Shown: one piece after another, positions 53,439 to 62,065 of the stretch
Position numbering within the stretch: position 1 is the stretch's first letter
How the letters are laid out: every line of letters starts with the position of its first letter
Source: an uncultured bacterium
Lineage (GTDB): Bacteria > Acidobacteriota > Thermoanaerobaculia > Thermoanaerobaculales > Thermoanaerobaculaceae
Direction of reading: 5' to 3'
Length of the DNA: 62,065 bases
Assembly: GCA_937924755.1 (NCBI GenBank)
Contig: CALEVZ010000052.1
Coordinates: 1-62,065 of the forward strand
The notes under the pieces: model-generated
Told to the model about the DNA's origin: nothing
Databases searched by the model: none
Seen by the model: the letters and a program-made list of their open reading frames with translations, nothing else
Position numbers and translations under genes: made by a program

Positions 53439-54490
53439 CGCCGTCGCACCTTCGCCCCCTCGAACACGGTGTCGGCCGCGGAGATGACCTCCTCGCCGGG
53501 GGCGAGCCCGGCGAGGAGGTGGCAGTGGGTGGAGTCGCAGGCGCCTACCTGCACCGACGCCGCCACCGCCCGACGCTGGGGGGATATCTTCAACACCGCT
53601 CGCTCGCGCCCGGCGCCCCGGAGGGCGTCGCGTGGCAGCACGAGGACGTCGGTGAGCTCGGCCGTCACGATGTTGACGGTGGCGGTCAGATCCAGCTGGA
53701 GTGGCGGGGGGTTGGGAGGGAGCGTCACCAGCACGTCCGCCGACTTGGTGAGCCGGTCCACCGCCGGCACGACCCGCCACACCGCCCCGGTCAAGACGAG
53801 ATCGGGAAAGGCATCGAAAACCAAGCGCGCAGGCAGGCCGGGCTGGACCCGGCCCAGGTCCCGCTCGTCCACCGCCACGCGCAAATAGGCGCGGCTGAGG
53901 TCGACGATGGAGAGCACGTCATCCCCTTCGCGCAGGCCGTCACCGCTGCGTCGGTGCAGGGCGCTGACGGCGCCGGCTATGGGGGCGCACAGCTCCACCC
54001 AGCGGGCCTGCTCCTGGGCCAGCGCCACGGCGGCGGCCAGCGCCTGGGTGCGCTGGCCCAGCTCATGGGCGCGCTCACGTTCGCGAATCCATTCGTTCTC
54101 CGCCAGCAACCCGGCGCGGTGCAGCTCCTCCGCCCGCGCCGCGGCATCCTGGGCCTGCAGCAGGGCGGCGGAGGCGGCGGACAATTCTCGCTCCGCCCGG
54201 GTCACGGCCAGGCGCGCCTCGGCGTCGTCCTGGCGGGCCAGCAACTGGCCGGCGGTGACCCTTTCTCCGGGGCCGACCAGAAGCGCCACCAACGGCCCGG
54301 AGCGGCGGGCCCGCACGGTGGCGCGCTGATCGGTATCCAGGCGTCCGGTGGCGTACACCGCCTCCACCACCCGTCCCCGCGTCACCGCCACCACGCTGAC
54401 TTCCACTCCCCGGAGACGTTGCCACACCACCCGTCCCACGACGCTCCCCAGCGCCGCGAGGATCAGCAGCAACACCAGCCATCGCCGCAT
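53435..54490 (-). CDS. HlyD-family periplasmic adaptor
   Basis: The 351-residue protein has a membrane anchor at residues 1-24, a lipoyl/barrel-sandwich segment, and an alpha-helical hairpin (ERELSAASAALLQAQDAAAR through AHELGQRTQALAAAVALAQE). A beta-barrel domain follows. It links the inner-membrane ABC complex to an outer component, as in MacA or DevB. The ATG overlaps the ATPase stop by one base (TGATG). A CDSTHCHLL segment near the C-terminus adds two Cys, possibly a disulfide. Confidence 0.88.
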   Translation of the reverse strand: MRRWLVLLLILAALGSVVGRVVWQRLRGVEVSVVAVTRGRVVEAVYATGRLDTDQRATVRARRSGPLVALLVGPGERVTAGQLLARQDDAEARLAVTRAERELSAASAALLQAQDAAARAEELHRAGLLAENEWIRERERAHELGQRTQALAAAVALAQEQARWVELCAPIAGAVSALHRRSGDGLREGDDVLSIVDLSRAYLRVAVDERDLGRVQPGLPARLVFDAFPDLVLTGAVWRVVPAVDRLTKSADVLVTLPPNPPPLQLDLTATVNIVTAELTDVLVLPRDALRGAGRERAVLKISPQRRAVAASVQVGACDSTHCHLLAGLAPGEEVISAADTVFEGAKVRRR

Positions 54491-55275
54491 CAGCTCCCTC
54501 CTTGGTCAAAACCATCGGCATCTCCGGCGGTGTTTCCGGCGGCGCGCCGTTCGTCGGCGACGATGCGCCCGTCCAGCAGCCGCAGGACTCGATCCGAGGC
54601 CGCCGCCCAGCGCGGGTCGTGGGTGACCACCAGGATCGTCTGCCCCTGTTCCTGGTGGAGACGGCGGAACAACTGGTACACCATCCGGGCGTTGGCGGAG
54701 TCCAGGTTGCCGGTTGGCTCGTCGGCCAACAGCAGCTGCGGCCGATTTACCAGGGCGCGGGCCACCGCCACCCGCTGCTGCTCACCGCCCGACAACTCCC
54801 GGGGCAGCTTGCCGGTCTTGTCGCCCAGCCCCATCCACCCCAGCAGTTCTTTGCCCCAGGCGCGGTCCGCCCGGGAGCGACCGCCCCCGCGGGCCCACAA
54901 CGGCATGAGCACGTTGTCGAGGGCGGAAAACTCCGGCAGCAGAAAGTGAAACTGGTAAACAAAACCCACCAGCCGATTGCGTAGCCGGGCGAGGTCGTCG
55001 TCGTGCACCGCCGACAACGGCGTGCCGGCGATGCGGACCTCGCCCCGATCGGGACGGTCAAGTCCACCCAACAGATAGAGCAGGGTAGACTTTCCCGACC
55101 CGGAGGGGCCCGTGAGAGCGGCGAACTCGCCCGCCTTTAGAGTGAGGCCGACTCCCCGCAGCACCTCCCGCGCTGCCGCCCCGCTGCCGAGCCGCCGCAC
55201 CAGCCCGGTGGCCTGGAGGACGGGGGCGTTTTCACCGGGCTCCAGGGGGACGGAAGCCGGCTCACGCCACCCCAC
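54490..55275 (-). CDS. ABC transporter ATP-binding protein (LolD/MacB type)
   Basis: The 261-residue ATPase has Walker A G56-PSGSGKST, Q-loop VYQFHFLLPEFSALDN, signature LSGGEQQRVAVARAL, Walker B LLLADEPTGNLDS and the H-loop VVTHDPRWA. The ADEPTGNLDS sequence is typical of the MacB/LolD/FtsE subgroup that pairs with FtsX-type permeases. It overlaps the first permease by 14 nt upstream and the HlyD-type gene by 1 nt downstream. The export substrate is not evident. Confidence 0.93.
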   Translation of the reverse strand: MGWREPASVPLEPGENAPVLQATGLVRRLGSGAAAREVLRGVGLTLKAGEFAALTGPSGSGKSTLLYLLGGLDRPDRGEVRIAGTPLSAVHDDDLARLRNRLVGFVYQFHFLLPEFSALDNVLMPLWARGGGRSRADRAWGKELLGWMGLGDKTGKLPRELSGGEQQRVAVARALVNRPQLLLADEPTGNLDSANARMVYQLFRRLHQEQGQTILVVTHDPRWAAASDRVLRLLDGRIVADERRAAGNTAGDADGFDQGGS

Positions 55276-56530
55276 GGAGCACCTCCACGGGGGCCACGCG
55301 CACCGCCCGCCGGACCGCCAGCAGCGCCGCCAGGAAAGAAATCAGCACCGCCACCGTGGCTATGAGAAGATAGTACCGGGGATTATTGGCTAGGTACAGC
55401 TCCGTGTAGGCCAGCGCCGCTCCCTCTCGAGCTGCGAAGCGAATGGGGAAGGTCTGGAAATACAGGATCCCCAGGGCGGCCAACAGACAACCGGCTATGG
55501 CCCCCGCGGAACCCATCAGCAGCCCCTGCAGCAGGACGACTCCTCGCAGGGCCGGGCGGGAAAACCCACAGGCGCGCAGGATGGCGATGTCTCGCTCCTT
55601 GTCGAGAATCATGGTGGCCAGGCGATTGCCAATGCCCAGGCCAGCTACCACCAGGACGAAGCCGGTCAGGAGGTAGGTCGTCAGGCCGATGGTGCGAAAG
55701 AGCTGTAAAGCCGCTCGGTTGGATTCCTGCCAGGTGTCCACGCGGTAACCGACGGTTCCCTGGGCACGTCGACGGAGGGCCTCGAGGTCCGCGAACTTGT
55801 CGGTCCGCAGGCGAATCTCGCTCACCTCGTCGCTGCCCCAGCCGGCCAGCCCCTGGGCTACCGGCAGGTGGACCAGGGCCGCCGCCTCATCGAGGGAGCC
55901 CACGCCTGCCGAGAGGATCCCCACCACCTCAAGCTCTTTCGCCGCTCCTCCCACGCCGGAGACTAGCAAGCGGTCGCCCACCTCGGCTCCCAGCCGTTCC
56001 GCCAGGCCAACTCCGAGAATGACCCCGTCACGGCGGGCGGCCAACGCGTCCCAGCTTCCCCGCACTACCAGCCGCCACAGCTCGGTGACCTGCTTCTCGG
56101 CGGCGGGGTCGATCCCCAAAAGGGCGGCGCCTTCGGGAACCACGCCAAAATTCAATACGGCCGGTGTGGTGGCGAGGAGGGAGACGCCGGCGATGCCGGG
56201 CAGGGCAGCGAGCTGGGTTGCCAGGCCCTGGGCGCCGCGCAGGGAGGGGCGCTGATCGGGGACCGGCGGGCGCGACAGCAGCAGCACCTCGTCGGCGCTG
56301 CCGCGCTGCAACGCCTGCCGCCCCGGGGCCAGCTCCAGACGCTCGGGCATCACCGTGAGGGTGGGGGAGATTTTGAGGATGCGCTCGGAGAAGAAGACCA
56401 CCAGTCCATCCATCATGGAGACCGTAAAGGTGAACACGGCAACTCCCACCGCCACCCCGGCGACGGTGAGGGCCACGGGCCGGGGTGCCGCCCGGAGCTG
56501 GCGCCACGCCAGTCGTACCACGGCGCTCAT
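55262..56530 (-). CDS. FtsX-like ABC transporter permease (first permease of the operon)
   Basis: The 422-residue permease has an N-terminal helix (residues 17-40), a periplasmic domain, and three C-terminal helices. KERDIAILRACGFSRPALRG is the permease-ATPase contact segment. It opens a four-gene run (permease, ATPase, HlyD adaptor, permease) with overlaps at each junction. LolC/E-type and DevC-type exporters share the fold; the adaptor argues against a pure Lol system. The start ATG at 56530 has no strong ribosome-binding site. Confidence 0.9.
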   Translation of the reverse strand: MSAVVRLAWRQLRAAPRPVALTVAGVAVGVAVFTFTVSMMDGLVVFFSERILKISPTLTVMPERLELAPGRQALQRGSADEVLLLSRPPVPDQRPSLRGAQGLATQLAALPGIAGVSLLATTPAVLNFGVVPEGAALLGIDPAAEKQVTELWRLVVRGSWDALAARRDGVILGVGLAERLGAEVGDRLLVSGVGGAAKELEVVGILSAGVGSLDEAAALVHLPVAQGLAGWGSDEVSEIRLRTDKFADLEALRRRAQGTVGYRVDTWQESNRAALQLFRTIGLTTYLLTGFVLVVAGLGIGNRLATMILDKERDIAILRACGFSRPALRGVVLLQGLLMGSAGAIAGCLLAALGILYFQTFPIRFAAREGAALAYTELYLANNPRYYLLIATVAVLISFLAALLAVRRAVRVAPVEVLRGVA

Positions 56531-56716
56531 GCCGGCTCAAGCGTAGCGCTTCCCGAGCAAGGCTTGGAAGGGGTCGGGAAGGACACGCTGGACGAGCTGT
56601 GGGGTTTCGGCTGGGGTGACGTGGGTGGAGTTGCCGGCCAACCGGCTCCGGCATGGTTGGCGCTCGCCGCCCGGGCTGCTAGCATGGGCAGTACTGGTGG
56701 GGGAGGGCAGGGGGTG

Positions 56717-57489
56717 ATGAGTCTGGAGGAATTACAGGCGCTTGCCGCGGTGGAGGCGGAGCGCTGGTTTTACAGCGGCAAGCGCGAGATTGTGCGACGC
56801 TTGCTCGATCGTCTGGGAGTGTTGACACCGTCGCGGCTGGTGGTGGACCTCGGGGCGGGTACAAGGCTGTTCGCCGCCGAGCTCCAGGCGCAGGTGGGGG
56901 TGTGGCCGTCGACGAGCTGGTCGCGGTGGCGGGGCTGGTTCGCCGTCTGGGCCGCTGCCAAGTCGTGGCCGGTCGCGCCGAGCAGCTGGCCCTGGCCGAT
57001 GCGGTGGCAAATGCGGTCACGGCCTTCGATGTGATAGAACACTTCGAAGATGACCTAAAGGCGGTGTGGGAGTTCCCCAGGGTGCTCAAACCTGGCGGGG
57101 TCCGGGTGCTCACCGCGCTCGCCTTTCCCGTCCCGTGGAGCGGCTGGGACGTGGCGCTAAAGCACCGGCGGCGTTATCGGCGCTGGGGGATGCAGGCGCT
57201 GTTGGAGGGGGCCGGGGCGGTGGAGATGCGTGGGACCTATGTGAATACCGTGCCGTTCATTCCGGTGCTGGTGCTGCGCCGCCTGCAAGATGCCCTGCAT
57301 ATCAGTCGCATCGGCCAACGGTTGGAGGACCGCGTTCCGCCGGCTTGGCTCAACCGATTCTTACGCTGGATGTTCGTGGCGCCGGTGCTGGCTGGTCTGC
57401 CGGCGCCGTTCGGTCTCTCCGTGCTGGCGGTCGCCCGCAAGGCGGGGGACGCTGGCAGGGCGCGAGCAGAGAAGGGGACACGTCGGTGA
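56717..57489 (+). pseudogene. SAM-dependent methyltransferase with a frameshift
   Basis: From an ATG at 56717 the first frame encodes ERWFYSGKREIVRRLLDRLG and VVDLGAGTRLFAAELQAQ, a class I methyltransferase start. At a GGGGG run near 56894-56898 the homology moves to another frame and continues VAVDELVAVAGLVRRLG, DAVTAFDVIEHFEDDLKAVWEF, and a C-terminal membrane-like helix region (about residues 195-230). The two halves join without loss, so one base is missing or gained. The usual GxGTG has an Arg. It could be a recent pseudogene, a sequencing error in the homopolymer, or slippage. A function is not assigned. Confidence 0.65.
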
Positions 57490-57559
57490 AACCGGGGGGA
57501 TCTCCCAGGCGTGGGCGCGGCGGCACGCGGCGACCGCCAGGGCGTGAAGGAGGTGGGGC

Positions 57560-57976
57560 ATGGTGCAAGCTGAAGGACGAACCTTCCATTTTCTGGGGGT
57601 GGAGGCCGTCACCCCCGATGTGCTGGAGACCTTTCCTTACGAGTACTGTGGACGGCGGGCCGAGGTGGTGATTTCCACCGATGAATGGTCGTGCGTGTGT
57701 CCGTTCTCGGGCCTGCCCGACTTCGGCACCCTGACAATTCGCTATGTCCCTCGCGAGGTGTGTTTGGAGTTGAAGTCGGTCAAGTATTACCTGACTTCTT
57801 TCCGCTCCGTGGGGATCTACCAGGAGCACGCCGTCAACCGCATCCTCGAGGACCTGGTCCGGGCCTGCCAACCGGCGGAGATGGAAGTAACGTTGGATTA
57901 CCGGCTGCGGGGGGGCATTCATTCAGTGGTGACGGTGCGTTTCCCCGCCGAGTCAGAGGCGCCGCCTACCCAATAG
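57560..57976 (+). CDS. queF: 7-cyano-7-deazaguanine reductase QueF
   Basis: The 138-residue single-domain (type I) enzyme reduces preQ0 to preQ1 with NADPH in queuosine synthesis. SCVCPFSGLPDFGT carries the catalytic Cys (C47) and Asp (D54). LELKSVKYYLTSFRSVGIYQEHAVNRI is the family's NADPH/substrate motif. The ATG at 57560 has AAGGAGGTGG upstream. No other queuosine genes are next to it. Confidence 0.94.
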   Translation: MVQAEGRTFHFLGVEAVTPDVLETFPYEYCGRRAEVVISTDEWSCVCPFSGLPDFGTLTIRYVPREVCLELKSVKYYLTSFRSVGIYQEHAVNRILEDLVRACQPAEMEVTLDYRLRGGIHSVVTVRFPAESEAPPTQ

Positions 57977-58081
57977 CAGCCATACTGGGGAAGAGGAGAC
58001 CCCTCGGCTCACCGCCCCACATGCGCCAACCCGGCGACGGCTGTGGGGCGGGGAGCGACGATGTTTTCCCGCGGGGTGCCG

Positions 58082-58750
58082 TTAACCCACCGAGGCCAGG
58101 CGCGAGGCGTGGCTCAAGAAGAATGAAAGCAGCTCCAGGTTGATCTTGAGATCCACCGACTTGAGTTTGACCTCGGGGTGTCCCTTGAGCTGGGTGGGGG
58201 CGAAATTGAGCACCGCCTGGACTCCGGCGTCCACCAGCTCGTCGTACGCACGCTGGGCGCTGGCGGCGGGCACGGTGATGACACCAATGTGCACTCGCCG
58301 TTCTTTCACAATCCTGGCCAAATCGCCGGCCGGCTCCACGGCAAGGCTGCCTGGGATGCGCTTGCCCACCTTGTGGGGGTCGGCGTCCAGCACGGCGACG
58401 ATGCGGAAGCCGCCGGTGTTGAAGCCGGAGTAACGGGACAGGGCGATGCCCAGGTTGCCGGCGCCCACCACCAGGACTCGCCGCTCCTCGTCGAGGCCGA
58501 GGATGTTGATAAGGTGCTCCCGCAGCTGCGCCACGTTGTAACCCACGCCGCGAATGCCGAACTCCCCGAAGTAGGCCAGGTCCTTGCGGATCTGCGCCGA
58601 GTTGAGGTGGAAGCGGTCGGCCAACTCCTGGGAGGAGACGGTCATCACCCCCTCAAGTTCGAGCTGCTGAAGGCAGCGCAGGTACACCGACAGGCGGTTG
58701 ATGGTCAGCTCAGAGATGCTCTCCACGGGGATGTAGCGTTTGAAGGCCAT
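58082..58750 (-). CDS. rex: Redox-sensing transcriptional repressor Rex
   Basis: The 222-residue protein has a winged-helix DNA-binding domain (residues 1-85, SSQELADRFHLNSAQIRKDL) and a Rossmann domain with V94-VGAGNLG. It represses fermentative and respiratory genes when NADH is low and releases DNA when NADH binds. The ATG lies 3 nt after the nuoN stop, so it is translated from the same mRNA as nuoLMN and probably regulates it. No Rex box was seen in the window; the operon promoter lies beyond the right edge. Confidence 0.95.
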   Translation of the reverse strand: MAFKRYIPVESISELTINRLSVYLRCLQQLELEGVMTVSSQELADRFHLNSAQIRKDLAYFGEFGIRGVGYNVAQLREHLINILGLDEERRVLVVGAGNLGIALSRYSGFNTGGFRIVAVLDADPHKVGKRIPGSLAVEPAGDLARIVKERRVHIGVITVPAASAQRAYDELVDAGVQAVLNFAPTQLKGHPEVKLKSVDLKINLELLSFFLSHASRLASVG

Positions 58751-58753
58751 ACC

Positions 58754-60196
58754 TCACCTCACCAGGGTGGCGGCCGCCGCCTCGGCCAGCTCCAGCAGCC
58801 AGGCGGGGAGCACACCCAGGGCAACCACCGCCGCCGCGCACCCGGCCGCCACCAGGCGGATGGACCAAGGCTCCGAGTAGGCGGGTTCGCGCTTGGGCAG
58901 CGGCTTCATGTACAGATAGAATACCACCCTGACGTAGTAGAAAACTGAGACCAGGCTGGCCAGCACGCCCACCACGGCGAGCCACACCCAGCCCTCGTTG
59001 ACCGCCGCTCTAAAGACCAGGAACTTGGCGGTGAACCCCACGGTGGGAGGGATGCCAGCCAGGGAAAACATGGCGATGCTGAGCGCCAGGGAGAGCACGG
59101 GCCGCTTCCACCCCTGCCCGGCCAGGTCGGTCAACAGGTGAGGCTCGTCCTCGCTCTCCGAAAAGGCGGCCACCACCGCGAAGGCGGCGATGTTCATCAG
59201 GGTGTACGCCGCAAAGTACACCAGGATCCCCGCGAGGCCGTCACGCCCGAAGGCTACCAGCCCGACCAGGGCGTACCCCATGTGGGCGATTCCCGAGTAG
59301 GCCAGCATGCGCTTGAGATCGCGCTGGGCGATGGCTACCAGGTTGCCCAAGACCATGGAGGCCACCGCCACGGCGGCCAGCAGGGGGAGCCACCGGGGGG
59401 TGAGCGCCGCGGGCACGAAAGCCGCCGAAACCCTCATCAGCACCACCAGCACCGCCCCCTTGGGGACCACCGACAGGAAGGCGGTCACCGGGGTGGGAGA
59501 GCCCTGGTACACGTCCGGCGCCCAGGCGTGGAACGGCACCACCGCCAGCTTGAAGGCGAAGCCGGCGAGGATGAGGGCCAGGCCGGCCAACAGCAGGGAA
59601 CCGGAGAGCCCCTCGCCGTTCGCGATCCTGGCCGCCACCTCGGCCAGCGAGAAGGTCCCCGTCGCGCCGTAGGTGAGGGCAATGCCGAAGAGCAGGATGG
59701 CGGCGGCGAAAGCTCCGACCACCAGATACTTCCAACCGGCCTCCAGGGAAATGCCGCTGGTGCGGTGGAAGGCGTTGAGAACATAGAGGCCGATGGAGAG
59801 GAGTTCCAAGCCGACGAAGACCACCAGGAAGTGGTCGGTCTTGGCCATTACCATGGCGCCGGCGGCGGCCCACAAGAGCAGGCCGTAGAATTCGCCGAAC
59901 TCGTGCTTGGTGCGGCGCAGGTACGGGACCGCCACCAGCGCTGCCAGCACTACCGCCACCAGCACGTAGGTGTCCACGAACCTCCCCAGCTCATCCAGGC
60001 GCAGGGCTTCCGCGAAGGCCGTGCCGTCCACGAGCACCGTCCAACGGAGGAGCATGGCACCGAGGGCGATGAGGGCCGCCAGGGGTCCAAAGGCTCGGCG
60101 CAGCGAGGGCGCAAACACCTCGGCTAGAACCAGGACACCGCCACCCAGCACGAGGGCGAGTTCGGGGAGAATGGCGAGGAGGTCGTGCGAGGTCAC
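58754..60196 (-). CDS. nuoN: NADH-quinone oxidoreductase subunit N
   Basis: The 480-residue proton-pumping membrane subunit has 14 predicted helices. LAYSGIAHMGYALVGLVAFG and FYGLLLWAAAGAMVMAKTDH are typical of NuoN/antiporter-like subunits. Key charged residues in the membrane (the Lys-Glu pair of the family) lie in EF-x-LLLWAA and the VVFVGLELLSIGLY regions. A GTG at 60196 follows GGAGG. It precedes rex by 3 nt and follows nuoM by 4 nt. Confidence 0.93.
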   Translation of the reverse strand: MTSHDLLAILPELALVLGGGVLVLAEVFAPSLRRAFGPLAALIALGAMLLRWTVLVDGTAFAEALRLDELGRFVDTYVLVAVVLAALVAVPYLRRTKHEFGEFYGLLLWAAAGAMVMAKTDHFLVVFVGLELLSIGLYVLNAFHRTSGISLEAGWKYLVVGAFAAAILLFGIALTYGATGTFSLAEVAARIANGEGLSGSLLLAGLALILAGFAFKLAVVPFHAWAPDVYQGSPTPVTAFLSVVPKGAVLVVLMRVSAAFVPAALTPRWLPLLAAVAVASMVLGNLVAIAQRDLKRMLAYSGIAHMGYALVGLVAFGRDGLAGILVYFAAYTLMNIAAFAVVAAFSESEDEPHLLTDLAGQGWKRPVLSLALSIAMFSLAGIPPTVGFTAKFLVFRAAVNEGWVWLAVVGVLASLVSVFYYVRVVFYLYMKPLPKREPAYSEPWSIRLVAAGCAAAVVALGVLPAWLLELAEAAAATLVR

Positions 60197-60200
60197 GCGT

Positions 60201-61697
60201 CTAGCCTCCGATCAGGTGGCGCACAGCCGCCTCGGAAAGTCGCAGGAAGGTGCCGGGCTGCACGCCGATCCACACCATGAACAACGCCAGGGGAGCAAAG
60301 GCAAGGGCCTCCCGCCAGGTGAGGTCGGTGAGGTTGCGGTTCTCCTCGTGCACCAGGGCGTTCCAGAACACCCGCTGGACTAGGGAGAGCATGTAAATCG
60401 CCCCCAGCACGATGCCGGTGGCCGCCAGTGCCACCGCCAGGGGATGCTCGGCGAAGGCTCCAGTGAGAATGAGAAACTCCCCCACGAAGCCATTCAGTCC
60501 GGGCAACCCGATCGACGACAAGGTCGCCAGCAGGAAGGCGAAGGTATAGAGGGGCATCACCTTGGCCAGGCCGCCAAAGTCCTCGATGAGTCGGGTGTGG
60601 CGGCGGTCGTAAATCACCCCCACCAGCATGAACAGCGCCCCAGTGGACAGCCCGTGGTTGATCATCTGGATCAGCGCCCCCTGGGTGGAGGCTACCGTCC
60701 CGGCAAACAGGCCCAGGATGATGAAACCCATGTGGGACACCGAGGAGTAGGCCACCAGCTTCTTGATGTCCTTCTGCGCCCAGGCCACCAGGGCGCCGTA
60801 GATGATGGCGACCACCGCCAGCACCATGAACAGCGGGGTGGCCGCCTCCCAGGCCTCGGGAAACAGCGGGCGGTTGTAACGCATCAGGCCGAAGGTGCCC
60901 AGCTTCAGGAGGATCCCCGCCAGGATGATGGACCCGCCGGTGGGGGCCTCCACGTGGGCGTCGGGCAGCCAAGTGTGCAGGGGCCACACCGGCACCTTGA
61001 TGGCGAAGGCCAGGGCGAAGGCGGCGAACAGCAGCAGCTGCGGCGAGCCCCAAAAACCGGCGCCCATGGGGATGTTCAGGCGGAGCATGTCGCCGTAGGC
61101 GAAGGACCACACCCCGAACTGGGCGTGGTGCAGGTAGGCGAGGTAAAGGATGCCTACCAGCATGAGCAGGGAGCCCGCCAGGGTGAAGAGCACGAACTTC
61201 ACCGCCGCGTAGATGCGGCGCTCGCCCCCCCACACCCCGATGATGAAGTACATGGGAATGAGCATGAGCTCCCAGAAAACATAAAAGAGAAACAGGTCGG
61301 TGGCCAGGAAGGCCCCCAGCACCCCCGTCTCCAGCAGCAGCATGGAGGCGATGAAACCCTTCACGTGCTGGGAGATAGAAATCCACGAGGAGATGAACAC
61401 CAGCGGCTGCAGCAACGCCGTCAGCAGCACCAGCACCAGGGCGATCCCGTCCATCCCCAGGCTGTAGGAAATCCCTACCTGGGGCAGCCAGGGGCGCTGC
61501 TCCACCAGCTGGAAGCCGGGGTTGGCGGGGTCGAAGCGGGACCACGCCAGGGCGGCCAGGGCCAGGGTGGCCAGGGAGGCCAACAGGCCCAGCCAGCGGG
61601 CCGCGCTGTCCGCCTGCCGGGGCAGGAGCAGCAGTACCACCAGCCCCACGGCGCCGGGGGTGAGGATCAGGGTCGAGAGTAGGGTGTCGTGCAGCAT
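60201..61697 (-). CDS. nuoM: NADH-quinone oxidoreductase subunit M
   Basis: The 498-residue antiporter-like subunit has 14 helices. GMDGIALVLVLLTALLQPLV, FVFYVFWELMLIPMYFIIG-like FLFYVFWELMLIPMYF, VWPLHTWLPDAHVEAPTGGS and AYSSVSHMGFIILGL are NuoM hallmarks. Membrane Lys and Glu residues conserved for proton transfer are present in these segments. The ATG at 61697 starts 8 nt after the nuoL stop; GGGGG precedes it. An alternative ATG lies upstream in the nuoL end and is less likely. Confidence 0.94.
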   Translation of the reverse strand: MLHDTLLSTLILTPGAVGLVVLLLLPRQADSAARWLGLLASLATLALAALAWSRFDPANPGFQLVEQRPWLPQVGISYSLGMDGIALVLVLLTALLQPLVFISSWISISQHVKGFIASMLLLETGVLGAFLATDLFLFYVFWELMLIPMYFIIGVWGGERRIYAAVKFVLFTLAGSLLMLVGILYLAYLHHAQFGVWSFAYGDMLRLNIPMGAGFWGSPQLLLFAAFALAFAIKVPVWPLHTWLPDAHVEAPTGGSIILAGILLKLGTFGLMRYNRPLFPEAWEAATPLFMVLAVVAIIYGALVAWAQKDIKKLVAYSSVSHMGFIILGLFAGTVASTQGALIQMINHGLSTGALFMLVGVIYDRRHTRLIEDFGGLAKVMPLYTFAFLLATLSSIGLPGLNGFVGEFLILTGAFAEHPLAVALAATGIVLGAIYMLSLVQRVFWNALVHEENRNLTDLTWREALAFAPLALFMVWIGVQPGTFLRLSEAAVRHLIGG

Positions 61698-61705
61698 GTC
61701 GCCCC

Positions 61706-62065
61706 CTACACCAGCAGCCACACCGCGGCCGCCACCGCCCCCAGCAGGACCATCAACGCGTAGTTGCGCACGTTGCCGGTCTGCACAAAGCGCAGCACGT
61801 CGCCGGAGATTTCTGTGAAGAAGGCGGATGCGTTGAGCGTCCCGTCGATGGCCACGGTGTCGATTCCTTTCCAGGTGAAGCGAGCGAGGGCCTCGAGCGG
61901 CCGGACGATAATGAACTCGTACAGCTCATCCACGTAGTACTTGTTGGCGACGGCGCGGTAGAGGGCGGGCAGGCGCTCGGCCAGTCGCCGGGGCTTCTCG
62001 AAGGCCCGGGGTCCGAAGTAAAAGCTGCGGGCCAGGGCGATGCCCGCCACCGCCACCGCCACCGA
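61706..62065 (-). CDS. nuoL: NADH-quinone oxidoreductase subunit L, C-terminal fragment
   Basis: The last 119 residues of NuoL are visible; the gene runs off the right edge. KYYVDELYEFIIVRPL and NYALMVLLGAVAAAVWLLV match the long lateral helix and final helix of NuoL. The order nuoL-nuoM-nuoN matches complex I operons. Confidence 0.92.
   Translation of the reverse strand, partial: SVAVAVAGIALARSFYFGPRAFEKPRRLAERLPALYRAVANKYYVDELYEFIIVRPLEALARFTWKGIDTVAIDGTLNASAFFTEISGDVLRFVQTGNVRNYALMVLLGAVAAAVWLLV

Noticed and set aside
53390-54949. Plus-strand open frame of 519 codons across the exporter genes
   Set aside because: It crosses three overlapping exporter genes on the other strand and has shadow-like composition.

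Overview
The window is GC-rich, gene-dense bacterial chromosome. No rRNA, tRNA, CRISPR array or insertion sequence was recognised. Two tandem secreted proteins (36621-40029) look like the 'VWFA-related' family that is expanded in Acidobacteriota. Together with Gram-negative traits (an LpxH-like phosphatase, TrkAH, complex I, an FtsX/HlyD exporter, two secreted or periplasmic-looking proteins of unknown function) this suggests an acidobacterium, perhaps of the Thermoanaerobaculia/Holophagae side. That placement is an inference from family memory; no search was run.

Layout. 1-5997: an AlaX fragment, a DUF481 protein, a DUF4920/PepSY-TM pair, a DMT transporter, a TPR-GGDEF signalling gene cut by an in-frame TAG, and a DUF819 permease. 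5998-7205: a decayed PD-(D/E)XK-type gene and a direct repeat. 7206-12444: S-adenosylhomocysteinase, a double CDGSH protein, TrkA-TrkH potassium uptake, then remnants of a DUF47/Pit phosphate uptake locus. 12441-18381: a bifunctional penicillin-binding protein, UvrB, a ZIP metal transporter and an S4 RNA-binding protein. 18826-22989: a coupled lipid operon (alkyl-DHAP synthase-like flavoprotein, GlpD, diacylglycerol-kinase-like protein). 23174-27731: a cyclic-nucleotide-binding protein, then dCMP deaminase, phosphofructokinase, TrmB and LarC as one coupled operon. 27751-34665: an NAD(P)-binding protein, an LpxH-like phosphatase overlapping a response regulator, a HutH-like lyase, a TPR protein and an aminotransferase. 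34914-42683: a secreted unknown, a rhomboid-like membrane protein, the two VWFA-related proteins, another unknown and PepD. 42789-48859: a 1610-residue multidomain protein (HD, helical repeats, nucleotidyltransferase, further domains) coupled to an LDH/MDH-like dehydrogenase. 48906-56530: polyferredoxin and ThiI, an AtuA-type protein, and a four-gene ABC exporter operon. 56717-62065: a frameshifted methyltransferase, QueF, and the end of a complex I operon (nuoL-nuoM-nuoN) closing with rex.

The points most worth following are: the giant HD/nucleotidyltransferase protein with its dehydrogenase partner; a dispersed repeat (core GGTACCTGGTATAGCC, four copies), one copy of which forms the stop codon of that dehydrogenase; the possible ether-lipid operon; a HutH-like enzyme whose cofactor triad is Ala-Cys-Gly instead of Ala-Ser-Gly; recurrent -10-like hexamers 6-10 nt before start codons, suggesting leaderless transcripts; and several genes interrupted by single in-frame stops or a frameshift.
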